Assembly: GCF_034675905.1 (NCBI RefSeq)
Contig: NZ_JAUCCV010000010.1
Span: 806,001-870,000 of the forward strand
Direction: 5' to 3'
DNA: 64,000 nucleotides
Source of the DNA: Castellaniella sp034675905
GTDB taxonomy: Bacteria > Pseudomonadota > Gammaproteobacteria > Burkholderiales > Burkholderiaceae_B
A program made the position numbers and the translations under genes. The notes below the pieces were generated by a model. It searched no databases. It was not told the DNA's origin and saw only the letters and a list, made by a program, of their open reading frames with translations. This document shows, one piece after another, positions 27,306 to 36,438 of this stretch; position 1 is the first letter of the stretch; every line of letters begins with the position of its first letter.

Positions 27306-28802
27306 ATGAATACATTCATGGATGCTACCCGCCCGACCCGCCTGCCGCCGCTGGTGCCCTTTGCCAGTTATGACGATGCCGACGCCGCTGTCGATCAGCT
27401 GATCAGCCTGTATCAGCGCAATACCGCTTTTATCCGGGACGCTTTCCGGGAATACGGCGCCGGCACGCTGGAAGTCGGCCAGCGCGTGCGGGCCTGCTAT
27501 CCGGCCATCCGCATTCGCATCAACACCTACCCGGATGTGGACAGCCGCCTGTCCTATGGCCATCTGGTCGAACCCGGCGTCTACATGACGACGGTGACGC
27601 GTCCGGCGCTGTTCCATGACTATCTGCGCGAACAGGTGCGCTTGCTGTTGCGCAATCACCAGGTGCCGGTGGAGATCGGCGAATCCGATCTGCCGATTCC
27701 GCTGCATTTCGCCTTCCCCGAAGGCGAATATGCGCAGGGGGAATATTCCGAAGTCCCCGGACATACCTTGCGGGATCATTTCGACGTGCCCGATCTGGCG
27801 GTCACCGACGACGCCATCGTCAACGGCACCTGGCGCGGGCGGTCGAACCAGCCGCGACCGCTGGCGCCCTTTACCGGCCCGCGCATCGACTATTCCCTGC
27901 AGCGGCTGCAGCACTACACCAGTACGTCGCCGTCGCATTTCCAGGATTTCGTGCTGTTTACGAACTACCAGTTCTATGTGGACGAGTTCGTGAAATGGGC
28001 GCGCGATACGCTGGCGTCGGGCGGGGGCGGCTATACGGCGCTGGTCGAGCCGGGCAACCACATCGTTACGCAGGAAACAGCGGCGCAGCCTGCGCCGCCG
28101 CTGGCTTTCAACCCGCAGATGCCCACTTATCACCTGAAGCGTGAGGGGCATACGGGCATTACCCTGATCAATATCGGCGTGGGGCCATCCAATGCCAAGA
28201 CCATCACCGACCATGTGGCGGTGCTGCGCCCGTCGGCCTGGCTGATGCTGGGTCATTGCGCGGGGTTGCGCACCACCCAGCGGCTGGGCGACTATGTGCT
28301 GGCCCACGGCTATGTGCGCCAGGATCACGTGCTGGACGACGATCTGCCGTTGTGGGTGCCCGTGCCGCCGCTGGCCGAAGTCCAGGTCGCCCTGGAAGAC
28401 GCCGTGGCCGAAGTCGCCGGCCTGTCGGGCTGGGAGTTGAAAAAAATCATGCGTACCGGCACGGTCGCCACCATCGACAACCGTAACTGGGAATTGCGCG
28501 ATCAGCAGGAACCGGTGCTGCGTCTGTCGCAGTCGCGGGCGATTGCGCTGGACATGGAATCCGCCACCATCGCCGCCAATGGTTTCCGCTTCCGGGTGCC
28601 CTACGGCACGCTGCTGTGCGTGTCCGACAAGCCCCTGCACGGCGAATTGAAACTGCCCGGCATGGCCAGCGCGTTTTACCGCACCCAGGTCAACCAGCAC
28701 CTGCACATCGGCATCCGGGCGCTGGAACACTTGCGCGAGATGCCCGGCGAGCGCCTGCATTCGCGTAAACTGCGCAGCTTCATCGAGACGGCGTTCAAAT
28801 AA
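27306..28802 (+). CDS. amn: AMP nucleosidase
   Basis: A 498-aa enzyme hydrolysing AMP to adenine and ribose 5-phosphate. The N-terminal AMP-nucleosidase domain spans ~1-170. The C-terminal nucleoside-phosphorylase fold has LINIGVGPSNAKT and the ribose-binding ALDMESATIAANGFR. The start is the ATG at 27306, although the ribosome site is weak. It links nucleotide turnover to the purine genes upstream; the next gene overlaps its stop by one base. Confidence 0.93.
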   Translation: MNTFMDATRPTRLPPLVPFASYDDADAAVDQLISLYQRNTAFIRDAFREYGAGTLEVGQRVRACYPAIRIRINTYPDVDSRLSYGHLVEPGVYMTTVTRPALFHDYLREQVRLLLRNHQVPVEIGESDLPIPLHFAFPEGEYAQGEYSEVPGHTLRDHFDVPDLAVTDDAIVNGTWRGRSNQPRPLAPFTGPRIDYSLQRLQHYTSTSPSHFQDFVLFTNYQFYVDEFVKWARDTLASGGGGYTALVEPGNHIVTQETAAQPAPPLAFNPQMPTYHLKREGHTGITLINIGVGPSNAKTITDHVAVLRPSAWLMLGHCAGLRTTQRLGDYVLAHGYVRQDHVLDDDLPLWVPVPPLAEVQVALEDAVAEVAGLSGWELKKIMRTGTVATIDNRNWELRDQQEPVLRLSQSRAIALDMESATIAANGFRFRVPYGTLLCVSDKPLHGELKLPGMASAFYRTQVNQHLHIGIRALEHLREMPGERLHSRKLRSFIETAFK

Positions 28803-29350
28803 TGGCTCTGCGTGCCACCATTTACAAAGCCGAAATCAATATCGCCGACAACGATCGCGGCTATTACGGCACCCACACCGTCACCCTGGCGCGGCATCCC
28901 TCGGAAACCGACGAGCGCCTGATGGTGCGCTTGCTGGCCTATGCTCTGTGGGTGCAGGCCGATGAGCGGCTGGTGTTCACGCGGGGCCTGAGCGACACCG
29001 ACGAGCCGGATCTGTGGAATCTGGACTTGACCGGCGCCGTGCAGCAGTGGGTCGAAATCGGCTTGCCCGATGAACGCCGTCTGCTGAAAGCCTGTGGCCG
29101 CGCCGACCAAGTCATCGTCTTGGCCTACGGCCGGGGGGCGGATGTCTGGTGGTCGAGTGTGCGCAACAAGGTCTCGCGCGCCCGCAATCTGCAGGCGTAT
29201 GTGCTGGATGCGGAAGCCACGAAAACCCTGGCCGGGCTGGCCGACCGCAATATGAGCCTGAGCATCAATATCACGGACCGCAGCGCCTGGGTAAGTTGTG
29301 ATCGTGGCGATATCAGCCTGGATGTGCGCAGCCTGCTCGAATCCGCCTGA
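28802..29350 (+). CDS. YaeQ family protein
   Basis: A 182-aa protein of the YaeQ family (PD-(D/E)XK-like fold, function unsettled). Family features are RATIYKAEINIADNDRGYY at the N-terminus, RHPSETDERLMVRLLAYAL and DEPDLW, which holds the nuclease-like acidic residues. Its ATG uses the last base of the amn stop codon, so the two are co-translated. No functional link to purine breakdown is known. Confidence 0.88.
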   Translation: MALRATIYKAEINIADNDRGYYGTHTVTLARHPSETDERLMVRLLAYALWVQADERLVFTRGLSDTDEPDLWNLDLTGAVQQWVEIGLPDERRLLKACGRADQVIVLAYGRGADVWWSSVRNKVSRARNLQAYVLDAEATKTLAGLADRNMSLSINITDRSAWVSCDRGDISLDVRSLLESA

Positions 29351-29409
29351 CGCATCCATGATGGCAGGGTGTCCGGCGGGCATCGATCGCCGCGCGGCTG
29401 CGGCACAGC

Positions 29410-30273
29410 TCAGGCGGCCGCTTTATCCAGGGTCTCGAATTCCTGATCGCTCAGGCTTACCTGGGCGCCCGCCACGTTCTGGGCCAGGTGCTCGGGGTTG
29501 CCGGTGCCGGGGATCGGCAGCATCACCGGGGATCGCTTCAGCAGCCAGGCCAGCGCAATGGCGCTGGCGCTGACTTGGTGGCGGCGTGCGATATCTTCCA
29601 GGACGGAGCCCGGTTGCGCCAGCTTGCCGGCGTTCAGCGGGTACCAGGGAATGAAGCCGATATTGTGCTCGGTGCAGTAGTCCAGCACGGCCTCGCTTTT
29701 GCGTTCCCCCAGGTTGTACTGGTTCTGCACGGTGGCGACGGGGAAATACTGTTGGGCTTCCTCGATGTCGGCGGGGCGGACTTCGCTCAGGCCGACATGG
29801 CGGATCAGACCTTCCTTGCGCATGTCGGCGATCACCTGCAGCTGCGCCCGGCGTGGCGTGTCGGGGTCCAGGCGGTGCAGCTGCCACAGGTCGATGCGGT
29901 CCACGCCCAAGCGACGCAGGCTCATCAGCACACATTGACGCAGATAGTCGGGCTGGGCCAGCGGCGTCCATTGGTCGGGGCCATGGCGCAGCAGGCCGCC
30001 CTTGGTGGCGATCAACAGCCCCTGGTAGGGATGCAGTGCATCACGGATCAGGATTTCGCTGATGAATGGTCCGTAGCTGTCGGCGGTATCGATGAAATTC
30101 ACCCCCAGCTCGGGCAAGCGCCGCAGGGTAGCCAGGGCGGCTGCCGGGTTGGCTGGCGCGCCCCAGATGCCGGGGCCGGTGATGCGCATCGCCCCGTACC
30201 CCAGCCGGTGAACGGGGATGTCGCCGCCAATCAGAAATGTGCCGGATGCGGCCGCGTTGGGGATCGTGGACAT
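29410..30273 (-). CDS. aldo/keto reductase
   Basis: An NAD(P)H-dependent (beta/alpha)8 oxidoreductase of 287 aa. VHRLGYGAMRITGPG, FIDTADSYGPFISE (catalytic Asp and Tyr), LLIATKGGL and IGLSEV-like HVGLSEVRPADI blocks are characteristic. The start is uncertain: ATGs at 30273 and 30309 are possible; I prefer 30273 because family members begin just before the conserved GYGAM block. Substrate unknown. A perfect palindrome lies upstream. Confidence 0.85.
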   Translation of the reverse strand: MSTIPNAAASGTFLIGGDIPVHRLGYGAMRITGPGIWGAPANPAAALATLRRLPELGVNFIDTADSYGPFISEILIRDALHPYQGLLIATKGGLLRHGPDQWTPLAQPDYLRQCVLMSLRRLGVDRIDLWQLHRLDPDTPRRAQLQVIADMRKEGLIRHVGLSEVRPADIEEAQQYFPVATVQNQYNLGERKSEAVLDYCTEHNIGFIPWYPLNAGKLAQPGSVLEDIARRHQVSASAIALAWLLKRSPVMLPIPGTGNPEHLAQNVAGAQVSLSDQEFETLDKAAA

Positions 30274-30317
30274 GGAAACCGCCTGATCATGATGGTGTGG
30301 AGTGTTCATGATAGGAC

Positions 30318-30335
30318 GGTGTCTGCGCAGACACC
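30318..30335. promoter_or_regulatory. 18-bp perfect palindrome upstream of the aldo/keto reductase gene
   Basis: GGTGTCTGCGCAGACACC is a perfect dyad, 9-45 bp ahead of the two possible reductase starts and 58 bp after the end of the TSUP gene. A gap-free palindrome without a T tract is more likely a repressor operator than a terminator. No dedicated regulator is encoded next to it. Confidence 0.45.
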
Positions 30336-30393
30336 AGTCGCTTGCCAGGCAGGCCACGGGCAAGGGATGCTGCCGCCATGGGCGGCGCGACGG

Positions 30394-31146
30394 TTATGGT
30401 TCCAGAATCATCTTGGCCGACACGATCACGGCCATGGTCACCATCAGGATGCGGATCAGTTGATGACCGCGTGTGACCACCAGCCGGGCGCCGATGGTGC
30501 CGCCTACCCATTGCCCGGCCAGCATCGGCAAGCCGTAGGCCCAGACGATGTTGCCATGCCAGGCAAAGAAAATCACTGCGGCCAGATTGCTGCACAGGTT
30601 CAGCAGCTTGGCGTGTGCGGTGGCTTTGACCAGGTTCATGCCCAGCAGCGTGACGAAGGAAATCGCCAGGAATGTGCCGGTGCCCGGCCCGAAGAAACCA
30701 TCGTAAAAACCGATCAGCGGCGCCAGCGTGGCGGCGTACAGAGCCATGGTGATGCGCTGCGTGCGGTCCTGTGCGCCGACTCTGGGCGACAGCAGAAAGT
30801 ACAGGGCAAAGCCGATCAGCAGGATAGGGATGACTTGTTTCAGGACGCTGCTGTCGACTCGCGTCAGCGCGATGCCGCCCGCCAATGATCCCAGGAATGT
30901 GCCTAGCATCATCCAGAGGCTGCGCTTCAGATCGATCTGCCCCATACGCAGGAAGTGCAGCGTTGCAGCGGTGGACCCGGCAATGCCGCCGATCTTGTTG
31001 GTGGCGATCGCCGCCCCCGGCGGCAGGCCGACTGCCAGCAATGCCGGAATTGTGATCAGCCCGCCGCCGCCCGCGATGGCGTCGATGGTGCCTGCCACCA
31101 GGGCGACAATGAACAGCAGGGCGACGACGTCAAAGGTGATTTCCAT
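30394..31146 (-). CDS. TSUP (TauE/SafE) family anion permease
   Basis: A 250-aa membrane protein with about seven to eight hydrophobic segments. The two repeated halves each have the family's Gly-rich motif: AIAGGGGLITIPALLAVGLPP near residue 25 and FYDGFFGPGTGTFL near 145. TSUP proteins move sulfite, sulfonates or other organosulfur and carboxylate anions. Nothing adjacent fixes the substrate. It lies behind the structured element at 31219-31453 and ahead of the reductase gene. Confidence 0.88.
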   Translation of the reverse strand: MEITFDVVALLFIVALVAGTIDAIAGGGGLITIPALLAVGLPPGAAIATNKIGGIAGSTAATLHFLRMGQIDLKRSLWMMLGTFLGSLAGGIALTRVDSSVLKQVIPILLIGFALYFLLSPRVGAQDRTQRITMALYAATLAPLIGFYDGFFGPGTGTFLAISFVTLLGMNLVKATAHAKLLNLCSNLAAVIFFAWHGNIVWAYGLPMLAGQWVGGTIGARLVVTRGHQLIRILMVTMAVIVSAKMILEP

Positions 31147-31538
31147 GATGGCGGATGAAGATCCCAGGAGTGGGCGGTCACATCATACGCGTGTGTCGGG
31201 AGGATTACTCAAGAAACCGGGCGCGTCGGAGCATGCCCCTTCATCCGGTTTACGTCGCCCGGTCCCGGCTTTGCCGGGACTGCCCTCCTTCCAGACTGTC
31301 ATCGGGGCGTTCGCCAAACGCGCGGGGTGCTCAGTCCCCCGGACTGAGCACAAGCGCCCCGCTTGAACGGTGGCTCACTTGCCTCCCCGCTGACAGCCTT
31401 CCAGTCGGCGAGCTCCAAGTAAACCTGCTGAAGGGGCATGCTCCGGCGCGCCCTTGCAGCATGGCAACCTGCCGGCATCGGAAGCGGAGAGGCAGGCCTT
31501 GACAGAGCATTGCCCCGCCGAGGCCTGCACTGCCCGCA
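31147..31538. other. 392-bp intergenic region, no gene found
   Basis: The region between the TSUP start and the TRAP 1 binding-protein stop has no supportable reading frame. It holds the structured repeat at 31219-31453. To its right, a perfect 8-bp dyad (GCAGGCCT at 31492-31499, AGGCCTGC at 31521-31528) follows the end of the binding-protein gene and may fold as a 3' hairpin, though it lacks a T tract. Confidence 0.6.
31219..31453. repeat. 235-bp structured element with 35-bp terminal inverted repeats
   Basis: The ends (31219-31253 and 31419-31453) are inverted copies differing at three positions; the shared core reads CGGAGCATGCCCCTTCA. Inside are an 8-bp hairpin with a TTT loop at 31262-31280, a 7-bp dyad at 31303-31309/31355-31361, and nested in it an 11-bp perfect hairpin (GTGCTCAGTCC, CCC loop) at 31327-31351. 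No coding frame or flanking target duplication is visible. It may be a MITE-like element or a structured RNA; I do not recognise it as a known family. Confidence 0.6.
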
Positions 31539-32564
31539 TCAACGCTTGGCGATGTCCGCCTGCGCTTGCTTGACCAGATCGGGACCGATCTGCTTGGCCC
31601 ATTTATCGAACACCGGCTGTGTCGCCTTGGCGAAGGCGCTGATCTGATCGGGCGACAGCACCGTCACCGTCACCCCGTGGCCTTCGATTTCCTTGAGCAG
31701 GGAATCGTCCGTATTGGTCACGCCCTTGCGTGCAATCACCAGTTCACGCTGGCCGGCTTCGATGGCCGCTTCGCGCACGATCTTCTTGTCCTCGGGCGCC
31801 CAGGATTCCCAGACATCCTTGTTCACCACGAACACCAGCGGATCGGCCACGTAGTTCCACAGGCTGAGGTATTTCTGGCCTACATCGTAGAGTTTTGCGC
31901 CCGCATAGATCGACAGCGGGTTTTCCTGGCCGTCCACCGCGCCGCTGGCCAGCGCCGGCTGGGCGTCGGCCCAGCTCATTTGCGTCGGGTTGGCGCCCAG
32001 CGCCGTGAAGGTGTCGATGTACAGCGGCGAGCCTACTACGCGCAGCTTCATGCCCTTGATGTCTTCCGGGGTTTTGACCTCGCGCACTGAATTGGACAGC
32101 TGGCGGTAGCCGTTTTCACCCCAAGCCAGCGGCACGACGCCTTTTTTCGAGAGGATGTCGAACAGCTGCGTGCCGACTTTGCCCTGCGTCAGCGCGTCGA
32201 TGGCCGGGTAGTCCGGCATCAGGAAAGGCAGGGAGAACAGATTCAGTTCCTTGACCTGCGGGGACCAGTTGATCGTCGAACCGATCGCCATGTCGATCAC
32301 GCCCTGGCGGATGGCCGTGAATTCCCGTGTCTGGTCGCCCTGCACCAGGGAGGTGCCGGGGTAGACCTTGATGTTGATGCGCCCGTTGGTGCGCTCACGC
32401 ACCAGATCGGACCAGATCACCGCCCCCTGGCCCCAGGGGAAGTTGGTGCCCACCACGATGGACAGTTTGTATTCGGATTTGTAGTCGGCCGCCTGGGCCG
32501 GCAGCGTCGTGGCCAGGGCCGAGACGGCCAGGGCGGTGGCGCCGATCAATCGTGTGAATCGCAT
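31539..32564 (-). CDS. TRAP transporter substrate-binding protein (TRAP 1, DctP family)
   Basis: A 341-aa periplasmic DctP protein with signal peptide (cleavage near LPAQA-ADYKS). GMKLRVVGSPLYIDTFTALGANPTQM holds the conserved arginine that binds a substrate carboxylate, and DGQENPLSIYAG is the family signature. AGAGGAGA precedes the ATG. It is the last of three genes in the order dctQ-dctM-dctP. The ligand is an unknown carboxylic acid. Confidence 0.92.
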   Translation of the reverse strand: MRFTRLIGATALAVSALATTLPAQAADYKSEYKLSIVVGTNFPWGQGAVIWSDLVRERTNGRINIKVYPGTSLVQGDQTREFTAIRQGVIDMAIGSTINWSPQVKELNLFSLPFLMPDYPAIDALTQGKVGTQLFDILSKKGVVPLAWGENGYRQLSNSVREVKTPEDIKGMKLRVVGSPLYIDTFTALGANPTQMSWADAQPALASGAVDGQENPLSIYAGAKLYDVGQKYLSLWNYVADPLVFVVNKDVWESWAPEDKKIVREAAIEAGQRELVIARKGVTNTDDSLLKEIEGHGVTVTVLSPDQISAFAKATQPVFDKWAKQIGPDLVKQAQADIAKR

Positions 32565-32619
32565 GGTTCAAGTCTCCTCTGTAAAAATTCCCCGGCGGGC
32601 GATGCGTCGTCCGCTGATG

Positions 32620-33918
32620 TCAGTATCCCAGATAATGCGGCAGCCACAGTGCGATCTGCGGAAAGAGCACGACCAGCACCAAGGTGCACAGCATGCCGCC
32701 CACCAGCCACAGCACCCAAGGCACGGTGCTTTCCATGGGGATCCGGGCGATTTTGCTGGACACCATCAGATTGACGGCGACGGGCGGCGTGAACTGGCCC
32801 ACGGCCACCATCAGTGTCAGCACCACGCCCAGCCAGACCAGGTCCCAATGGAACACCATGGCGACCGGCAGGATCAGCGGCACGAAGATCAGAAAGATCG
32901 AAATGCCGTCCAGAAACATGCCCGCTACGATCAGCAGCAGAATCAGCAGCGTCAGGACGCCGTATTCCCCCAGGCCGGAATCCACGATGGCATGGGTGAT
33001 CGGGTCGATGATGGACAGGGTGGACAGCGACCAGGCGAAAATGCCCGCCAGCGTCACGATCATCATGATGACAGCGGATAGTTCGCCGGCCTCGCGCAGG
33101 ATCGGAAACAGATCGCGCCAGCGCATGGTGCGGTGGATGAACATGCCGATGAACAAGCCGTAGAACACGGCCACGACGGCGGCTTCCGTGGGTGTGAAAT
33201 AGCCCATGCGCATGCCGCCCAGAATGATGACGGGGGCGGCCAGGCCGGGGATGGCCTCGAACAGGCTGCGCCAGAAGGGCGGGCGGGGTTCCTGGCGGGA
33301 TGCTGCGCCCATGTTGTGGCGCCTGGCCAGCCAGACAGCGGGAATGATCAGCCCGATGCCCGCCAGGATGCCGGGCAGCATGCCGGCGGCGAACAACGCC
33401 GGGACGGACGCCTGCGGCACCAGCACCGAATAGATGATCATGGCGATGGACGGCGGGATCAGGATGTCGGTGGCGGCGCCGGCCGCCACCACGCTGGCCG
33501 AATAGGCGGGGGGATAGCCCGCGCGGCTCATGGCGCCGATCATGATGGCGCCCACGGCGGCGGCGCAGGCCGGACCCGATCCGGAGATCCCGCCCAGGAA
33601 CATCGCGACGCTGATGGCGACGACGGACAGCATGCCGGGGCCATTGCCGGTGATGGACTGGGCCAGACGCACCAGGCGGGCCGCGACGCCGGATCGATCG
33701 AAGATCGACCCTACCAGAACGAACATGGGGATGGCCAGCAGCGGATATTTGGCCAGCCCCGCGTAGAAGCTTTGCGAGACGGCCATCAGGCCGAACCAGT
33801 GCGTGTCGGGGTTGGCCAGGGCGATGGCCAGGGTGCCGGCCCCGCCCAGGGCGACGCCCACCGGCACGCCGACCACCATCAAGGCGACGAACAGCGCGAA
33901 CAGCAGGGTGGCGATCAT
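32620..33918 (-). CDS. TRAP transporter large permease (TRAP 1, DctM)
   Basis: A 432-aa membrane protein with 11-12 hydrophobic segments. IPMFVLVGSIFDRSGVA, GGISGSGPACAAAVG and PPSIAMIIY are DctM core motifs. The ATG at 33918 overlaps the dctQ stop (ATGA). It forms the sodium-coupled channel with DctQ. Confidence 0.93.
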   Translation of the reverse strand: MIATLLFALFVALMVVGVPVGVALGGAGTLAIALANPDTHWFGLMAVSQSFYAGLAKYPLLAIPMFVLVGSIFDRSGVAARLVRLAQSITGNGPGMLSVVAISVAMFLGGISGSGPACAAAVGAIMIGAMSRAGYPPAYSASVVAAGAATDILIPPSIAMIIYSVLVPQASVPALFAAGMLPGILAGIGLIIPAVWLARRHNMGAASRQEPRPPFWRSLFEAIPGLAAPVIILGGMRMGYFTPTEAAVVAVFYGLFIGMFIHRTMRWRDLFPILREAGELSAVIMMIVTLAGIFAWSLSTLSIIDPITHAIVDSGLGEYGVLTLLILLLIVAGMFLDGISIFLIFVPLILPVAMVFHWDLVWLGVVLTLMVAVGQFTPPVAVNLMVSSKIARIPMESTVPWVLWLVGGMLCTLVLVVLFPQIALWLPHYLGY

Positions 33919-34439
33919 CGGGATGCCCCCCAGGTGCGGTGCAGCATGCCGGCCAGACGCAGGGTGATGATGGCGGCCAGGATCGGCAACCACATGGAAT
34001 ACCACCAGGTCGGCACGCCGATGGCCGGCGACGTATCACCCCAGTTGAATTCGTCCAGGGCCATGCGGCCCAGCATGATGGTCAGGCCGGCGAAAAACAG
34101 CAGGCAGATGCTGTCCGTGAGCAGAGCGAAGCGCCGTTGGCGAGCGGGCGAGCCGCCATCGGCCAGCAGTTCGATGCGGATATGCAGACGGCGCACGAAG
34201 GCGGAAGACCCCGCGCTCATGGTCAGCACGACCAACAGGAAGATGGAGATTTCCTCGGTCCAGGCAAAGGATTCGTCCGTCAGGTAGCGCACGACGACGT
34301 TGGCCATCGTGATGCAGGCCAGGGCGCCCAGACTGAGCACCGTGAGCCAGTCTTCGAAACGCAATGACACCCGGACGGGCGGATCGGGAAGAGGGGTATA
34401 AGCGGGGGAGGCAGGATCGGCGGCGTGATCGTCAGGCAT
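33915..34439 (-). CDS. TRAP transporter small permease (TRAP 1, DctQ)
   Basis: A 174-aa membrane protein with four hydrophobic segments. NVVVRYLTDESFAWTEEISIFLLV around residue 48 is the DctQ hallmark, and the cytoplasmic N-terminus is about 25 residues long. It starts the TRAP 1 operon and diverges from the acetolactate-synthase gene over ~165 bp, in which I see no convincing promoter boxes. Confidence 0.9.
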   Translation of the reverse strand: MPDDHAADPASPAYTPLPDPPVRVSLRFEDWLTVLSLGALACITMANVVVRYLTDESFAWTEEISIFLLVVLTMSAGSSAFVRRLHIRIELLADGGSPARQRRFALLTDSICLLFFAGLTIMLGRMALDEFNWGDTSPAIGVPTWWYSMWLPILAAIITLRLAGMLHRTWGASR

Positions 34440-34604
34440 GAACTCGACAGCAATTAGAAACGGAAAACGGGGATGGTAAAGGAATATCCGCCAATGAAAC
34501 TGTCATCCTACAGCGGAATCATGCGTTTGCCAGCCTGGGATATCCCTTGGAGGCCGTGACAAGATAAACTGGGCCATCCTCCAAATTTCTATCAGGTCTT
34601 GCCC

Positions 34605-36386
34605 GTGAATGCCCCCGTCCCTGCGCCTGCGCGCGCCGCCTCTCCTGTCGCCACGCCTGCCGCAGGCCGTCATGGCGCTGAAGTTCTGCTGGATACGCTG
34701 ATCGCCCTGGGGGTGGATACCGTGTTCGGCTACCCCGGCGGCGCGGTGCTGCCGCTGTACGACGCCCTGTATGCCGAGCCGCGCATCCGCCACGTACTGG
34801 TGCGCCACGAACAGGCCGCCATGCATGCGGCTGAAGGCTATGCGCGATCCACGGGACGGCCGGGCGTGGTATTCGTGACCTCGGGTCCGGGTATGTCCAA
34901 CACCACCACAGGCTTGCTCGACGCGCTCTGCGATTCCATTCCCGTGCTGTGCATCAGCGGCCAGGTGGCGACCGGCGCCATCGGCACCGATGCCTTCCAG
35001 GAATGCGATGCGGTCGGGATTTCGCGTCCGGTCACCAAATGGAATGCGCAGGTGCGCCGCGTCGAAGACGTGGCCGATCTGGCAGCCAAGGCCCTGCGCC
35101 TGACGAAATCCGGCCGGCCGGGGCCGGTGCTGCTGGATTTCCCCAAAGACCTGCAGATGGCGCTGGTGCCGCCGGAGCATGTGGCGCCCGCTGCGGAACC
35201 CGATAGCAGCGTGGAAACCCTGTCGCCCACGACCGAGGCCTCTATCAAGCGCGCTGCCGCGCTGATCGCCCGGGCGCGCCGTCCGGTGTTCTATGGCGGG
35301 GGCGGCCTGATCAATTCAGGCGTCGATGCCTGTCATGCCTTCCGGTCCCTGGTGCAGGCCACCGGAGCACCCTGCACCCTGACGTTGATGGGCCTGGGCG
35401 CCTATCCGGCCGGCGATGCGCAGTTTCTGGGCATGCTGGGCATGCACGGCACGCTGCAGGCCAACCTGGCCATGCACCATGCCGACCTGATCATCTGCGT
35501 GGGGGCGCGGTTCGATGATCGCATCACCGGTCGCCTGTCGGATTTCTGCCCGCACGCCGACAAGATCCACCTGGACATCGATCCGGCCTCGATCAACAAG
35601 GTCGTGCGCGCCGACGTATCGTTGGTGGGCGATTGCTACCCCCTGTTGCGCGCCCTGCACAAAGAACTGGGCCAATACACGCTGGAATCCGATGGTCTGG
35701 ACGAATGGTGGCAGCGCATCGGGGTCTGGCAGGCGCGTGATTGCCTGAAGGTCGAACCGTCCGCCGATGTGATCCTGCCGCAGGATCTGATGCAGCGCGT
35801 CAACCGCCTGCTGGCCGGACGCGATGCCGTCGTGTCCACCGACGTGGGCCAGCATCAGATGTGGGCGGCGCAGTATATCCAGATGGACCGCCCCAACCGC
35901 TGGCTGACGTCGGGCGGTGCGGGCACCATGGGCTATGGTTTGCCGGCCGCCATCGGGGCGCAGATCGCGCACCCGGACAAGCCCGTGGTGTGCGTCAGCG
36001 GGGATGCGTCCGTGCTGATGAACATCCAGGAACTGGCCACGGCCATGCAGCATCGGGCGCCGGTCAAACTGATTTTGTGCAATAACGGCCACATGGGCAT
36101 GGTGCGCCAGTGGCAGGAATTGATCCATGATGGCCGCTACAGCCACAGCTACAACGCCTCGATTCCGGATTTCGTGGCGCTGGCCGGGGCCTTTGGCTGG
36201 GGCGCGGCGCGGGTGGATCATCCGCGCGATCTGGACGCCGCGCTGGCGGCCTGCATGGCATACGATGGGCCGTATTTCCTGGATGTGGCCGTGGTGCCGC
36301 TGCAGAACTGCTTTCCCATGATGCCGGCCGGCTACGGCCACCAGCAGGTGATGCTGTCCGAGGATACCTGGTACGTCGAGGAATGA
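34605..36386 (+). CDS. acetolactate synthase large-subunit-like ThDP enzyme
   Basis: A 593-aa thiamine-diphosphate enzyme with the three domains of acetohydroxyacid synthase. VFGYPGGAVLPLYDAL and RHEQAAMHAAEGYARSTG (catalytic Glu) lie in the first; the middle FAD/Rossmann-like domain follows; the C-terminal ThDP motif is GDASVLMNIQELATA...ILCNN. It makes acetolactate or acetohydroxybutyrate for branched-chain amino acids. No small regulatory subunit is next to it. The start is a GTG at 34605 (an in-frame TTG at 34599 is the alternative). Its C-terminus resembles IlvB/IlvG rather than oxalyl-CoA decarboxylase. Confidence 0.85.
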   Translation: MNAPVPAPARAASPVATPAAGRHGAEVLLDTLIALGVDTVFGYPGGAVLPLYDALYAEPRIRHVLVRHEQAAMHAAEGYARSTGRPGVVFVTSGPGMSNTTTGLLDALCDSIPVLCISGQVATGAIGTDAFQECDAVGISRPVTKWNAQVRRVEDVADLAAKALRLTKSGRPGPVLLDFPKDLQMALVPPEHVAPAAEPDSSVETLSPTTEASIKRAAALIARARRPVFYGGGGLINSGVDACHAFRSLVQATGAPCTLTLMGLGAYPAGDAQFLGMLGMHGTLQANLAMHHADLIICVGARFDDRITGRLSDFCPHADKIHLDIDPASINKVVRADVSLVGDCYPLLRALHKELGQYTLESDGLDEWWQRIGVWQARDCLKVEPSADVILPQDLMQRVNRLLAGRDAVVSTDVGQHQMWAAQYIQMDRPNRWLTSGGAGTMGYGLPAAIGAQIAHPDKPVVCVSGDASVLMNIQELATAMQHRAPVKLILCNNGHMGMVRQWQELIHDGRYSHSYNASIPDFVALAGAFGWGAARVDHPRDLDAALAACMAYDGPYFLDVAVVPLQNCFPMMPAGYGHQQVMLSEDTWYVEE

Positions 36387-36438
36387 CGTCGCACGCTCCG
36401 CCACGCCGATGACAGGCATGGCGGGGCGGCGGTGGCGG

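Noticed and set aside
27099..28760. 553-codon open frame on the minus strand opposite amn
   Set aside because: No family resemblance; amn on the + strand has all catalytic motifs.
31219..31453. Element considered as an insertion sequence
   Set aside because: It has terminal inverted repeats but no transposase frame and no visible target-site duplication, so only a non-autonomous element or structured RNA can be proposed.
32546..34039. 497-codon open frame overlapping TRAP 1 dctM on the same strand
   Set aside because: Arg/Pro/His-rich composition in an alternative frame; the dctM frame encodes clear membrane helices and family motifs.
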